Of a DNA stretch of 64,000 nucleotides, positions 12,539-23,555 are shown piece by piece. The notes beneath the pieces are model-generated. The model did no database searches. It was not told the origin of the DNA and worked only from the letters and a program-made list of their open reading frames with translations. Positions within the stretch are counted from its first letter, which is position 1; every line of letters begins with the position of its first letter. Location of the stretch: positions 8,103,501 through 8,167,500 of the forward strand of contig CANUEZ040000168.1 of assembly GCA_948099385.1 (NCBI GenBank). Reading direction: 5' to 3'. This DNA is from Fasciola hepatica (taxonomy: Eukaryota > Platyhelminthes > Trematoda > Plagiorchiida > Fasciolidae). The position numbers and the translations under genes were made by a program.

Positions 12539-15500
12539 GAGCTTGTTCGCCACCTTGTGTTGTTCTCCATGTGCCCCGTGGAAATGTTCGGACAGCTTTC
12601 AGTTTCAAGAAATCAGCACCACTCGACCGACGATAGCTTGGCTCAGAAAGTAGTTCGTAAACTGACAACATAATCAATCACAAGATTCTTTTCTCATTAT
12701 TTGCACATAGTGTGTTCTGGGTCATTGAACAACAAGAAATGATTGAAAGTTGTTGTTGTTACAGGTGAACATGTCGTATGAACGAAGCAAAAATTCAACT
12801 GTTAGATGACCACGGTTTTGGGTTATACTAGGCCCAGTGACAGTGTCTGGGAATATTTCGGAACAAAAAACAATGGGAGTCTGAAAGGGGGTCTCGATTA
12901 AAAAAACGTGCTGCTGGAATAAAAGCAAGCTGTGAAGTCTGCTGCCCTGAGATATCCGGGTTGGAACGAATGAAGCGACTACATTTTTCAAAAGCAACTG
13001 CTCGTGAAATGAGTGTGGGAATATTAAGTAACATCCATGATTTGACTTTTTCACTTCAGTTGGAATTGGAATAGACCAGAAAAGTCAGTGCATTTGTTGC
13101 CTAATAGTGGCTTGAAATAAAACGCAGAATACTAGGCACATGATTAAGAAATGGAGTGTTGCTGTCATTTTTCATTACAATCTATTTTAAATCACCGAAT
13201 TGGTTAGTTTAATGGCAATCGATTGTCATGATTCTCACCATGGAACTAGGTACGCATTCAAACAGGTGCTCTTGTCGGTAACAAGAGAAAAGTGCTGCTT
13301 ATTATCTTTGAAAAGGTGAAATGAGACATGGAAAAAATATATTTATTGTTCACTATCAATTTAACTTTGGTTTTCATTAGGTTTTGATGCCACCAAAGTG
13401 AAGAAGGTTTGCTTTTAAATCACTTTAAACACTGGCAACACAGTTGCAGCGACAAGTGTTGTATATATTTGGAAAAATAGTTGTACCATTACCGCATTTG
13501 TGCAAAGTCAGAGTGTGAGTGGATAAAGGACCCGGTACTCACCTGTGTGAATCACTGATAGCTGTAGGTGGCCTAGAGCTTGATGAAGTTACGATCACTA
13601 GTTGGAATAGTGGAAAAGCTCAGTATGTAGAAATGACGGGCACTCAAGACTGGCGAGCAGCAATGATCACGAAATCTGTTTAGCGCTTCCCATAATGTTT
13701 CCATCCATATACGTTTTACTTGCTATCACTGTATGTATATATCTACTGCAAAACTTTCTGAATAGTACGGTTATGATCCTAACGAGTGCCAGCGGCCTTG
13801 AAAGAAATTGTGTCGTTATCCGCGGATACGTTACCAGATTTGGCTATCAGAAAACAGTAGTGAAGGAGTCCCTTTTGCCATGCATGGAAAGGTTGGCTAT
13901 GATAATGCTTGCCGTTTACTAGCATATGTGAAGTTAAACTGAATCGCAGAGGGTAATTTTCAAAATGCCACCCACGGAAAGAAGACAATGTTGGAATCAA
14001 AATTTTGACGACATGATTTATAAGAGGGAAATAAGTAGTCTTGATATGGACTGTGTTTCCCGGGGCATTGAGCTGCATATTTTCTAGTGTATTCCGGCTT
14101 ACGCAACAGTCACGACGTTTGTGTTCACAGGAATAATTGAAGGTCCTCGGATAACCAAGATTTCACTCAGGAATCATTAGGAACCAGCATAGTAGGGGTG
14201 CAGTCAGGGATTGAGAGCCACTAGTCACTAGGGCTAGATCGGTGTAAAAATCCACACACGAATTTCCGTCTGATCTTGGGTTTGTATACATATTTGTCTA
14301 TACATTTGTAGTCCTTCAATGTGTTTTTGTGACATCAAGCCCGTTTAAAGTTGGGTCAGTGTTTCGTCTGTCACCTACATGATATAATCCACCACTTGAG
14401 AACCATTCGTGCGTTACTTGATATTGAACCTTTTATTCATTATTCTATGGGACCAGAGGAGAATACTGTTGGCGCGGTGGTTGTAACTGTAATTTAAACG
14501 AGGTTACAATGATGCCTTCACCGATAAAGGATTTTGGGAGGTATTCTTGAGGACCCGACTAGAGGCCTGGTCGATGACAGGACCACTACATCTTAAGAAC
14601 AAAAGCGAGGTTATGAACTTACATAACGCGAAGGTTATGATAACTATATGAGTTTTCAAAAGGACCATATCAGCTGCTTATCATTCGGTACAAATCAGTC
14701 CACTTAACCATCAAAACCTCGAGCTTTTCTGCTCTGACTTTTGTTGTTACCTCCCAGTATCGTCCAGTCGAGGGCAGAAGGAATAGAAGCATGAGGTGAA
14801 AAAGAGCCGAAAGCGAAGTAACAAGCAAAATCATGAAGACAGAGTTCGAAAGCAACTCTACTACCGGCTGCAACACCTACCCATATATCCTAAAGTCTCC
14901 AGTTATCTTGTGGACCCCAAAACTGGAAGTCTAACACAACCTACATGGCCAGAACACTAAATACCGAAAAAAACAAGTTGACTGTATTCGTTTTCAGCCG
15001 TCACCATTTATTAATGAAATGTTTTATGGCAAAAACACCAAGAATTTTCTTATTTTCTAGATTCGAGGCAGATGATTGACTGGAGGTACCTTACTGAAAG
15101 CTGCTGATTAGGTGTGGTTTACATGGACTTGTCTTATCATTTTCTCGGGTGTATACGTCAATCTGTCACCGAAATCTAGCCCCGGTGATCATTTGACACA
15201 AGTTACCAAATTACATCTTCCTTTGTTTGTTGAATTGTAAGATTAAGCCTTTGGGTTCAGGAATAAGCAAATTCGATCATCTCTACTGTAACGTCTAAAA
15301 TTTCTTTAGGGTGTAGTATAATATTATGATCTTTGCCTCACAGAAGACAGGGATGAAGGAAAGAGCAAGATGAATAGCACAATAGAGCTTGCGAAAGATT
15401 ACGAACCCCCTGCCGTGTTCTAGGACCCTCACTGCACAGTTCGGCCAAAAAGTAATTGGTTATTTATATACTACTTCTATGTCTGTATCGAAGCGTAACT

Positions 15501-15664
15501 GTTGCTAAAGATCACCTTTGCTTTAGGTTTACACCGGCTTTTCTACTCCCATGTAAACTTCATTAGTTGCCGTTGATTTTCTGTTAAGTAAGAGAACAAA
15601 TATGAATGTTGGTAGCAGGAGATTACATTTTTACACAGTATGATCCATTATGCAATCTAAAAAG
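12539..15664. other. Unassigned sequence
   Basis: Bases 12539-12570 continue the homology with the half copy at 38145-38225, so the repeat unit extends past the hairpin. Frames at 12722-13054, 13695-13922 and 13779-14078 overlap on opposite strands and show no known motif. Confidence 0.4.
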
Positions 15665-15850
15665 TCATTTATTTACCACGGTCAAGAGGGCTGATCTGTA
15701 GAACTAATCTTGTGGCTGAAAATCAAGGAGGTAATTCACAGATGTCTTATCCATGCTGGGGAACATCCTCAGTTCCTGTTATCTGAGTTCCATCTAGGAC
15801 TCGAACCCGAAAGTGTATAGATGTGGGTGGTACATGCTTACTAAGCATTG
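15665..15850 (-). repeat. tRNA-like SINE relic
   Basis: On minus, GGGTTCGAGTCCTAG (about 15785-15800) is a good B box. It is followed by ATGGAACTCAG and a segment with CTGAGGA that might descend from a hammerhead core, although no GAAA follows at the right place. A related ATTGGAACTCAG occurs near 47970. Confidence 0.4.
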
Positions 15851-16864
15851 CATGACGCTACATTTTGCAATCATTTCAAATCTTCTACTAATCAAGTAAA
15901 GGTAGTTGATGTTAAATAGCATGTGGAGTGGATTTCGTTACGAATATTCTATTATGTTACACAAAAGAGGTCGGTCGCCTGGATGCAAAGACTCACTGTG
16001 ATACTAAAAAAATACCCCACAGTCTGATCCTGCGACTGGAAGAATTTTACGGCAAATTACTCGAAAATTTCAGTTCTATCAGTTGTGTTTTGTCTAAAAC
16101 TGAGGCTGATTGATATTGACTTGAAGTTAAGACAGCAACCTGAATCATTAGTACTGAAACGTACTTGAACTATTTCAATAAGTTTCATGATGTTAACTTC
16201 AAACGGGTACTGCTGAGAAGTACTGATAATTTTTTGTAAAAAAAAGTAAAAAAAGCAGTACTGCACAGTGTGTCCTAGGCCATTTCGCGGATTCCGTACA
16301 CGTGAATACCGCGATCAATGTAACTGGATGTATAGTCAGTAAAACTACCATTGAAATGGAGTCTTATCATAAGAGGGAACACGAATGAGGGTGGAAGAAT
16401 ACGCGTTTGCCTAATACACTACCGGCAGACGGCTGCTTACACAATTTGCTTTTATAACCGAGAATTGCCAGAGCCTCAGGGTGTCTGACCAATACTTTCT
16501 TTTAGTGTTGAGTATGGCTTCAAACGGGTTGCTGCCATTCACACAATTTTTCCGCTCAATCACGGGATGTATAACTGATGACTTGAATGTTTGGCGTGGT
16601 AGATGACGCCATTTGTGAGAGCTGGTTCTGCAGTGTTCCCTGAAGACTCTGGAATGTGTCCACTTATTCGGTGAAACACCTGTACCTCAATTCTGCCCAT
16701 ACAGGAGACAGATCATCTACGCTTGACACATTTTTACGCAGTTATCACAATTACAGCCGGTCCTCGTATAGCCTACCAGCTATTATGAAGAACGTAACGG
16801 AATCCACCGGTAATCGGACTGGAATTTTGCCATCAACCGGGTGAATATAGGTGGATTAAGCTGT
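15851..16864. other. Unassigned sequence
   Basis: Two frames on opposite strands (15928-16113 and 16057-16266) have no recognisable motif. An A-rich run lies at 16240-16260. Confidence 0.4.
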
Positions 16865-17140
16865 TGGATCAGTTATGGTCGAGTGGCTTAGAGAGCTTAA
16901 CTTCCAACTCGGAGGTCAAAGGTTCGAGCCCCGCTACCACCGGTTACTTTGAGGGTAAAAAGTAGTCCACCGTTATCCAGCTCGTATCCACACCTTACCA
17001 TATGGAGACCTAATATGAACCTCCGTGACGAGTCTCACGGGCAGACTACCCCTCTAGCCCTAATAGTGCAATTGGCTTCAGAGTTTACGGCGTATTCCCC
17101 TTCCAAAGCACTCACATGCAAGCACATAATATAAAACATC
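16865..17140 (+). mobile_element. tRNA-derived SINE (family B), copy 1
   Basis: The head has an A-box-like GTCGAGTGGCTTAGAGAGC and a B-box-like GGTTCGAGCCCC, 35-40 bases apart, ending in CTACCACC. The body (GGTTACTTTGAGGG ... CTCCGTGACGAGTCTCACGG ... TAATAGTGCAATTGG) and a 3' part with CACTCACATGCAAGCA are shared in order with 60290-60560 (plus), 27755-28025 (minus) and 34485-34650 (minus). Copies are diverged, so the family looks old. Being non-coding, it would depend on another element's reverse transcriptase. Confidence 0.75.
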
Positions 17141-17284
17141 TGCGATCGTAATCTACATTGGATCATGTAACAGCTTTTTTGCCTGTCGTGGAGCCTTTCC
17201 AGGACTAGGATCGACAGCCGAATCATTGCAGCCTATTTATTTGGGTCTTGCATGTCTCATTATTACCTGCGAGTAGTGTGGGGT

Positions 17285-17500
17285 ATTGATGATACCTCGT
17301 TTGGCTGATTGTCCTTTGGACTCCACCTTTCACGTACAAACCTCTGATCATCCGATCGATCCTATATTCAGAAGCACCAGACTCGAGTTTCATTCTTGCT
17401 AGAGCTCATCAGTGGTGCTTATCTTCCGCCGTCCCCAGGGCCTTCTCACCTCGAAAGCAAGTGTATTACCACTGCTCTACCCCGCTCCCGTCCGGGCTAA
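17285..17500 (-). mobile_element. HHR-bearing tRNA-derived SINE (family C), copy 1
   Basis: Read on minus: a head with A-box-like GGGGTAGAGCAGTGGTAATA (near 17485-17465), then GAGGTGAGAAGGCCCTGGGG, the hammerhead at 17418-17374, and a tail through CAAACGAGGTATC near 17285. The same order is seen in plus orientation at 17640-17872 and, shortened, at 60825-61000. Together with the plus copy it forms an inverted pair, heads inward. Confidence 0.7.
17374..17418 (-). ncRNA. Hammerhead ribozyme, near-consensus type I
   Basis: On minus: GCACCA, CTGATGA, GCTCT, loop AGCA, AGAAT, GAAA, then a stem III of two pairs closed by TCGA, cleavage triplet GTC, and TGGTGC. Stem I (GCACCA with TGGTGC) pairs perfectly over six bases. 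All conserved core bases are present. Stem II has one C-A mismatch. This build, with a very short stem III, matches the minimal hammerheads known from flatworm SINE-like repeats and PLEs, which often act as dimers. Self-cleavage between GTC and TGG is expected but untested. Confidence 0.85.
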
Positions 17501-17639
17501 TTCGATTCACCAAGCTAGGTTTGTTCAGATATCCTTCTTTATGACAGTCAGAAACGCCCGACGGCTTCGAAGGGAGACACGGTATCTCTCCTGTTAACTT
17601 CAAGCGAATGCCTCGCACCAAGTCAGGTCTTCACCACAG

Positions 17640-17872
17640 GATGAACAGTCATACCCGCATTTGAACCTGCTCCGCGTTTTAATATTTGTCTCACAGTTTT
17701 TGCGAGCAGTATGTGGGTGGGGCGGAGGATATACACCATTGATGAGCTCTAACAAGAGTGAAACTCGAGTAGAGTGCTTCTGAGTGTACGGTTAGCCGGC
17801 TAACTTGAGGTTTGTCAGTGGAATGTGGCTTCCAAAGGACCGTCAACCGAACGAATTTACTGACTGCTTGTT
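17640..17872 (+). mobile_element. HHR-bearing tRNA-derived SINE (family C), copy 2
   Basis: Plus-strand copy holding GGGTGGGGCGGAGGAT, the hammerhead at 17733-17777 and the tail ending near GTCAACCGAACGAATTTAC. Its tail is the reverse complement of the tail of copy 1 at 17285, so the two outer ends form an imperfect inverted repeat of about 55 bp (near 75% by eye). The intervening 17501-17639 has no identified content. Confidence 0.6.
17733..17777 (+). ncRNA. Hammerhead ribozyme motif, one core change
   Basis: The core reads TTGATGA (C3 to U), stem II GCTCT/AGAGT pairs fully (one G-U) with loop AACA, then GAAA, a two-base-pair stem III closed by TCGA, and a GTA triplet. GUA is compatible with hammerhead cleavage. 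Stem I (ACACCA against GAGTGC) keeps only three pairs, so activity is doubtful. Confidence 0.7.
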
Positions 17873-19127
17873 GGTCCGAGCCTATCAGATACCATTATTA
17901 TTCGTGCGCACACACATTACGTGACTGAACCTGTTAACCAATCACGTTCCACCATGCACTGGGCGGTCTTGGTTGGCCGTGCCGATTGCATGCACATACT
18001 GCGTTGTCTCAAACGCAGCGCTTGACTGCTGACATACTTGATTACTATTGCAGTAATAAACGGATTCTTTGCGTACTGGTGTTTATTAATTACGGACAAA
18101 ACAATGATTAATACTCACCGGATACCACGAAGAATGAATCCATACCTAGTATGACTCATAGGCATGTCACAACTAAGTGTATTGAATGCAAAACTGAGCG
18201 ACGTTACGGTTTCCGTGGCTATCTTTGGTCACATCTAATAGAAGACATCACGTTCAGATAGTTGGATATTTTATGTACTAGCGACAAGGTTGACTGTCCC
18301 TTGGTAATGGTGATCAGGGTCATGATCATGATCATGCAATATAAGCATTTTCCGAGCTGAAAAAGACTGGGATACGTATTTCACAGAACGCCGCTTTGCT
18401 CACTGTCGGTCTTTTTTATCATTACATGCTTTCGCGAAGAATAATGGTACCTATTCTTCCCGATGTTTTATATTTTGGTGACATCTATACGGTTTCTTTA
18501 ATACTATCGCTGAAATTGTTAAAAAGGCTTCAAATAGCTGACAAATAGCCGCCATGAGAATCTACTTAATCGTTTTCGATAAGAGTGCGAATTATCCGAA
18601 GATGAGCAGGTCACCGCAAAGTTACGAATTCCACCTCGCCATCCCACTTTTCCCAGATTTTACAATTGGTGGCGGTTGAGAATCTCCGGTCAACGAAAGT
18701 ATCTCGCAAGTAAATTTTAAACCTCTTAAAAACGTAGAGACTAATTAATCAAATAGTTGGTCAATACATAATTTATGGGTCTTAGCGCAGCATCAACGGA
18801 GGGCTACAGGTGCTTCATTTTGTCAGAAGATACACCCATCTTCATAATGGAAAGCACAGTCAGGAACTTTATTACAGAGACTGACTTTGGATTCACAAGA
18901 GTTCGAAGGATTCAAGTCTCTTATATCTTGGTCACTAGGACGAAGTATGTTTATCGCTCAAGCTAACGGTTGTGACCAGTTCACGTTACACTTATACTTG
19001 CTCGTTCCCAAATCGTCATGATTTGTGTTCTTTTCAAAGAAGTGTGAAGTTTATCTAACTACCTAAGCATCACATAATATGTTCAAACCTACAGTTTATG
19101 ATATCCATTTTAGCTCGAAACTGCAGT
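17873..19127. other. Unassigned sequence
   Basis: No gene was recognised. A short ATGATC repeat occurs near 18315-18337. The frame at 18775-18966 (63 codons) has no known motif. Confidence 0.4.
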
Positions 19128-19405
19128 TCATGACCTTAAGAGTGTTAATTCTTGCTCTTTTACAAATATTAATAAAGGCGTTCCTCGTATGAGTCGATTC
19201 AAAGGTTCCATATTTACCATTCGAAAAGGGCGGTCACATGAAGAACACCTGTTCCGAATCAATATTTCTCGGAAACTGTTCGTTCGCACATAATCCATAG
19301 AACTTCGTATGTAAGCATGTTCCAGACAACAGTTTGGATCACTGGTTCCTATTTTTTCAACCATTTTATCAAGCTGATGTTTGTTCCAGTATACTTTGGT
19401 GGGGT
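19128..19405 (-). other. Conserved coding-like block, minus copy (unknown)
   Basis: A 78-codon minus frame with a Cys-containing stretch (DPNCCLEHAY ... RNRCSSCDRPFRMVN). The first 172 bp or so repeats in inverse orientation at 22125-22300 with about nine differences, seven of them at third codon positions of this frame. The open frame extends upstream through VYWNKHQLDK, which aligns with VYRNKNQLDK in the other copy. I do not recognise the family. It may be an exon duplicated with its surroundings, or part of an unknown mobile element; the PLE relic just upstream on the same strand favours the latter. Confidence 0.45.
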
Positions 19406-19439
19406 GATGTTCTTGTGATAAACATAGGATCTATATGAC

Positions 19440-19625
19440 GTAAATGTTTTTTCGGCAGCTGGAGTGACTGAACACATATTCGTTCCGCGCATAGTTCTCG
19501 CCTCTAGGAAAGGATGCTGATTGCTTTGGTAGTTGCTAGCGTTCGAAGCCTGGTTGCTCTCAGTGCATGTCCTGACCGAAATTCAGTCATATCATACTCG
19601 AGCGATATAAGTTAGTTATCACTAG
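19440..19625 (-). pseudogene. PLE C-terminal remnant
   Basis: The minus translation ends RLRTLATTKAI, then a stop, RRELCAERICVQSLQLPKK. This aligns with the C-terminal end of flatworm PLE proteins (RLRILATAE... PELCTQ in the copy at 7840-8560). Only the last 40 or so residues after the GIY-YIG core remain, with stops and frameshifts. Confidence 0.5.
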
Positions 19626-20530
19626 TTACGCAACCCAGTCATTCGAGCAAGTGTTACGGGCATAAAGGTGTCTCATCCCCCTACTACTCCCCGTATCTCT
19701 TCCAAACACTGAAAGAGATATTTCCAACTTTCCTGATTAGCTTTCCTACAACTTATGTCGATAATTGAACGTGGTTGTAACTGCTTGAAGATGAAATCAT
19801 GGAAAACAAGTTCACCTACAGCCTGCGTTCTGATTAAAACATCTCTCGAAAAATACTTGAATAATTCATTGCTCACTGCCGTCCATAAAAATTGTATTTT
19901 CCGTCTAGTGGTAGTTTTAAAACTGAGGACAAAATCTCGGAGGATTTGGCAACTGCTTTGTTTATATTTTAGAACTACTGATGATTCGGAATTCGCTTTT
20001 GTGAGGGAATGGGCTGGAACATTGCCAACAGACGGCCTGATTCGTTTTTAGTAGACAGCACGATGGTTTGGCGATTGGCCAGCATGCCTTCGCCTGTCCT
20101 GAAATCAGGACAAGATTGGAATGAACAAAGTGGACTGAAGGACCAATGAATCTGAACCCAATAAAGAAAGTGGGTTTGCTCCCAAACTAACCCCTCAGAA
20201 GAGCTGATTGAGAATAATAGGCGAACTGCTAAGTGTGTGGGCCAAAATTTAATTATGACCACCATTCACCTTATATAAATTGACTTTTTGTACTAATAAA
20301 TCAAGATGGTTCAAAGGCACAAGTGTCCCCACCCTAGAGCTAGTGGAACTGTTGAGAACAGCTTCGATCCTGAAAAACAAGGAGTCTCGAATGCTTTCAC
20401 AGGTATTTGGGTGCTCTACAGGTCAAATGCTAAACACACACACCATCATGCCAGGGTGTGTTGTTACAAACACTAGCTTGATTAGATGGCCAAAACAAAT
20501 GAAACCGACTTTCCTAACTGATATCTTTCA
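19626..20530. repeat. Unknown dispersed repeat, copy F1
   Basis: It aligns in direct orientation with 21640-22165. Shared landmarks in order are GTTACGCA..CCAGTCATTC, GTCTCATCCCC, CGTATCTCTTCCAAACA, TTTCCAACTTTCCT, ATCTCTCG and ATGCTAAACA. On minus a frame at 19876-19673 contains NQESWKYLFQCLEEI, and the second copy translates to a similar ESWK..VHCLEEIR, so the minus strand may be the coding sense. No family is recognised. Confidence 0.5.
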
Positions 20531-21639
20531 CGTATCTTTTACATATTACGTAAACAATTCGAGAGGCAGATTTCACCTTAACTTTGTGACTTGTGTCTAC
20601 CAAGTGTCCGAATGTGGCCCATCCAGTAGTCACCGTTCCTCTCTGTCTGGGACAACGTGACCGGTGTTCTTTAATCGATTTGGATAACCACACACAGTTC
20701 AGTCAAACCTAAACCAGCAGATGATTACCCATTTTGACATCTTGTGAAAAATGTCTTCATCCGGTGTTTTGAAGATCGATGTACTGCTGAACATGTAGGA
20801 TGAAGGAGCTGCTTTGCAATGACATCGTCTTTGAAAGATAATTGGCTGAATGAATTTTTTCTTGGAAACATCACGAGTTCGTTCGGGCTTAGTTCCGGTC
20901 AGTCAACACTCGTCATCAGCTGTGCAGTGCAGTGCATATCCACAGAATCTCAACCGAGACACCAATCAGAGCTAAAATTTTCTATGTATTTGGGTTCGTT
21001 GCACCGACTTTGCTTAGAGCCCTGTTGAGAAGTTGTCTATTGAGAGAGTCGACTGTGGTGTGTGTGGGTGATGATTTCTAAACGTTCAGATTCGGCGAAG
21101 TGTAAGAGTAATATCACGATGCAGTTTTGACTCCAAGCATGTTGGCTAGTACCTGTCTGAATTGCCTAGTGGTAAAACGCCGAACTAACAATTCTGCTTT
21201 CTCTGTTTGAAGTCCCCGATTGAGGGTTTCTAATGGAGATGAATCCTTCGTATGATCAGGAATTCCCGGGACTGACACCGGTGAGCTCGTGGTAGATGTT
21301 GCATGACCAATCATTTCACATCATGTTTACAATAACTCAGCAAGTTTTGTTTGGTTGGATTCACGACAAATGTGTCAGTGTTAAAGTGAAGAGGTGTTTT
21401 CGAATACGATCGTCTTTAATTCAACTGAGAATAAAAGAAAAGTCCTCCTTGTTCCAAAATATCCTAGAGTAATTAACTGATCACCCATACCTACTGTTGA
21501 TCAGTTCCGTGGTAGCTAGAAATTGCGTTTGAAAACCGTAATGATGTTTATTCTTACTCGTTTGTATTTACCAACAAATGCGTTCCAATATAAATGGAAC
21601 CAAAGAATACTTATTTACCCTCCGAATTGAGCGACCAAA
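20531..21639. other. Unassigned sequence between repeat copies
   Basis: No gene was recognised. Frames at 20819-21028 and 21114-21314 show no known motif. A minus-strand CTGATGA at 20915-20921 is not followed by a hammerhead-like stem II and GAAA. Confidence 0.4.
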
Positions 21640-22165
21640 AGATCATCCGTTACGCAGTCCAGTCATTCTCGAAAATGTTACATGAATAAAGTTGTCTCAT
21701 CCCCTCCCCCCCACTCCTCATCCGTATCTCTTCCAAACAATGAACAAAACGTTTCCAACTTTCCTAATCGGTTTTCGTACAACTTTTACCACCGGATAAA
21801 TTGCTGGAGAAGTAAATGACGGAAGCTATGTGGTCGCTCACAACCAGTTTTCTGAATAAAATATCTCTCGTAGAATACTTGGATGATTCAGCAAATGCTG
21901 TTTTCGATGAACTTGGTCGTTTCTGTCCTGAAGTAATCTTAGGAGTGAAGACAAATCACAGAAATATTTGGTAAGCGAGTAGTTTATATTTTCAAAGTAA
22001 TTTTGAGTCGGAATCGGATTTGTTCCTAAAAACAGCGTATCACTGTCGCTACGACTGATGAAAGTCCACTAAATCGTATAGGTCATATGCTAAACATCAT
22101 CTAACCGGGGTATACCGTAACAAAAATCAGCTTGATAAAATGGTTGAAACAATAGGAACCAGTGA
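21640..22165. repeat. Unknown dispersed repeat, copy F2
   Basis: Direct-orientation partner of 19626-20530, diverged by about a quarter by eye. Its right end runs into the inverted block at 22125-22300. Confidence 0.55.
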
Positions 22166-22310
22166 TCCGAACTGCTGTCTGGAACATGCTTACATACGAA
22201 GTTCCATGGATTATGTGCGAACGAACAGTTTTCGAGAAATATTGATTCGGAACAGGTGTTCTTCACGTGACCGCCCTTTTCGGATGGTAAATATAGAGCC
22301 TAGGGAATAA
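22125..22310 (+). other. Conserved coding-like block, plus copy (unknown)
   Basis: Inverse copy of 19197-19370. The frame from ATG at 22139 runs to a stop at about 22309 and keeps nearly every residue of the minus copy up to PFRMVN, then stops early after EPRE. Differences are K/T, C/R and M/I plus synonymous changes. Confidence 0.45.
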
Positions 22311-22959
22311 AATCATGTGAACACATTTTTCGTTGTGAAGATGGGCAAAATTACCATGAATGAAGTTTTGAACTCATGCTTTCATAACATCAGAGAGCTT
22401 ATTTAGCGATCTGAATTGTATTCTTCACTCAATAGGGAGTGAATTCGGACACCACAATGGCGCAAACACACAGAGATGGATGCGTAGTAAACAGTATATT
22501 ACAATTCTCAAGCTTCACTCCCATGAAGAAACATCTTGGTTTAGTAGAACTTTTGCTCTGATCTGCCCGAAGTAAATTTAATGCAATCAATGTATCGACA
22601 CCAAGCATTGTTTTGGGTGTGTCAAAAAACGACAAGCCAATGGATTTGTTATATGTAAGTGTTCAATACCAATTTACGACCTGTAAACTGGTCTTGAGCA
22701 AGGTCACCCGCGATAACCGAAGAGTCGACTGACAACCGTCTTTTCCGACAAAGCTGTGCTATCAAACAATAAACACTTACTTTAAAGTGATTGATAGATT
22801 AATTCTCCAATTCGTTTAGGCAGTTGTTAAGACTCCAATAGAAGTAGCCATGTTGCTAAGACAGTACCGTGTGTCTAACTGAGAGCTTCATAATTTGGAT
22901 GGTCGGTATGCAGTAAAAGAACGTCTTACAGGCAGTTCTCAAAGTCGAGTTTGAGTATT
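22311..22959. other. Unassigned sequence before the RTE-like element
   Basis: The minus frame at 22429-22635 (68 codons) has no known motif. Nothing else was seen before base composition becomes more GC-rich near 22960. Confidence 0.4.
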
Positions 22960-23555
22960 ACGGACACTTTGTGCTCTAACTGGTGTTGATCCTTGGTGTG
23001 TCTCAGTATGGTCGGGGATGGTCCTCTCAACCTCCGAGACGGCTACTAGTCTTGAACTTTTCTCAAAATGCTCCCAAATGTCCGTACTTCTTAAACAACT
23101 TCTGTTGAGGAAGTCCTAATCACTTCCTTCTAGTGGTGGAGGTGTACCCCTTAAAGTAACAGGACGAGAGCGAATTCCCGTCGCTTTCCAACAGGTTGGG
23201 TGGCTGATAGTCAGCCTAGGGGAGATGGATAAACCCTGATTCCTAACCAACCACTAGCGGGGCATTAGGCGTACAACACTATGCTCACCGGCATCTGTGG
23301 CCGATAGGTGTACCGGGCACCTACGATGTCTGGATTCTTCCGAAGGTCGAACAAACTGAGCATTCAGTTACCGGCTCCCAGCGGTTTTCAGAGGAGGCAA
23401 AAGAACTATACAATTGGCCACTGACTTATCCGGACCAACCCTGCTGTCTTGCAGGACGCGCTTGAATGCGCAAAGACTAGAGATGCATCCTTGGACAAAG
23501 TGCCTACTCTGAACTGAATGACCAAATAGTACAAAAACCCTCAAGGCAGACAACC

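Noticed and set aside
20870..20935. Minus-strand CTGATGA near 20915 as a hammerhead
   Set aside because: No complementary stem II and no correctly placed GAAA follow.
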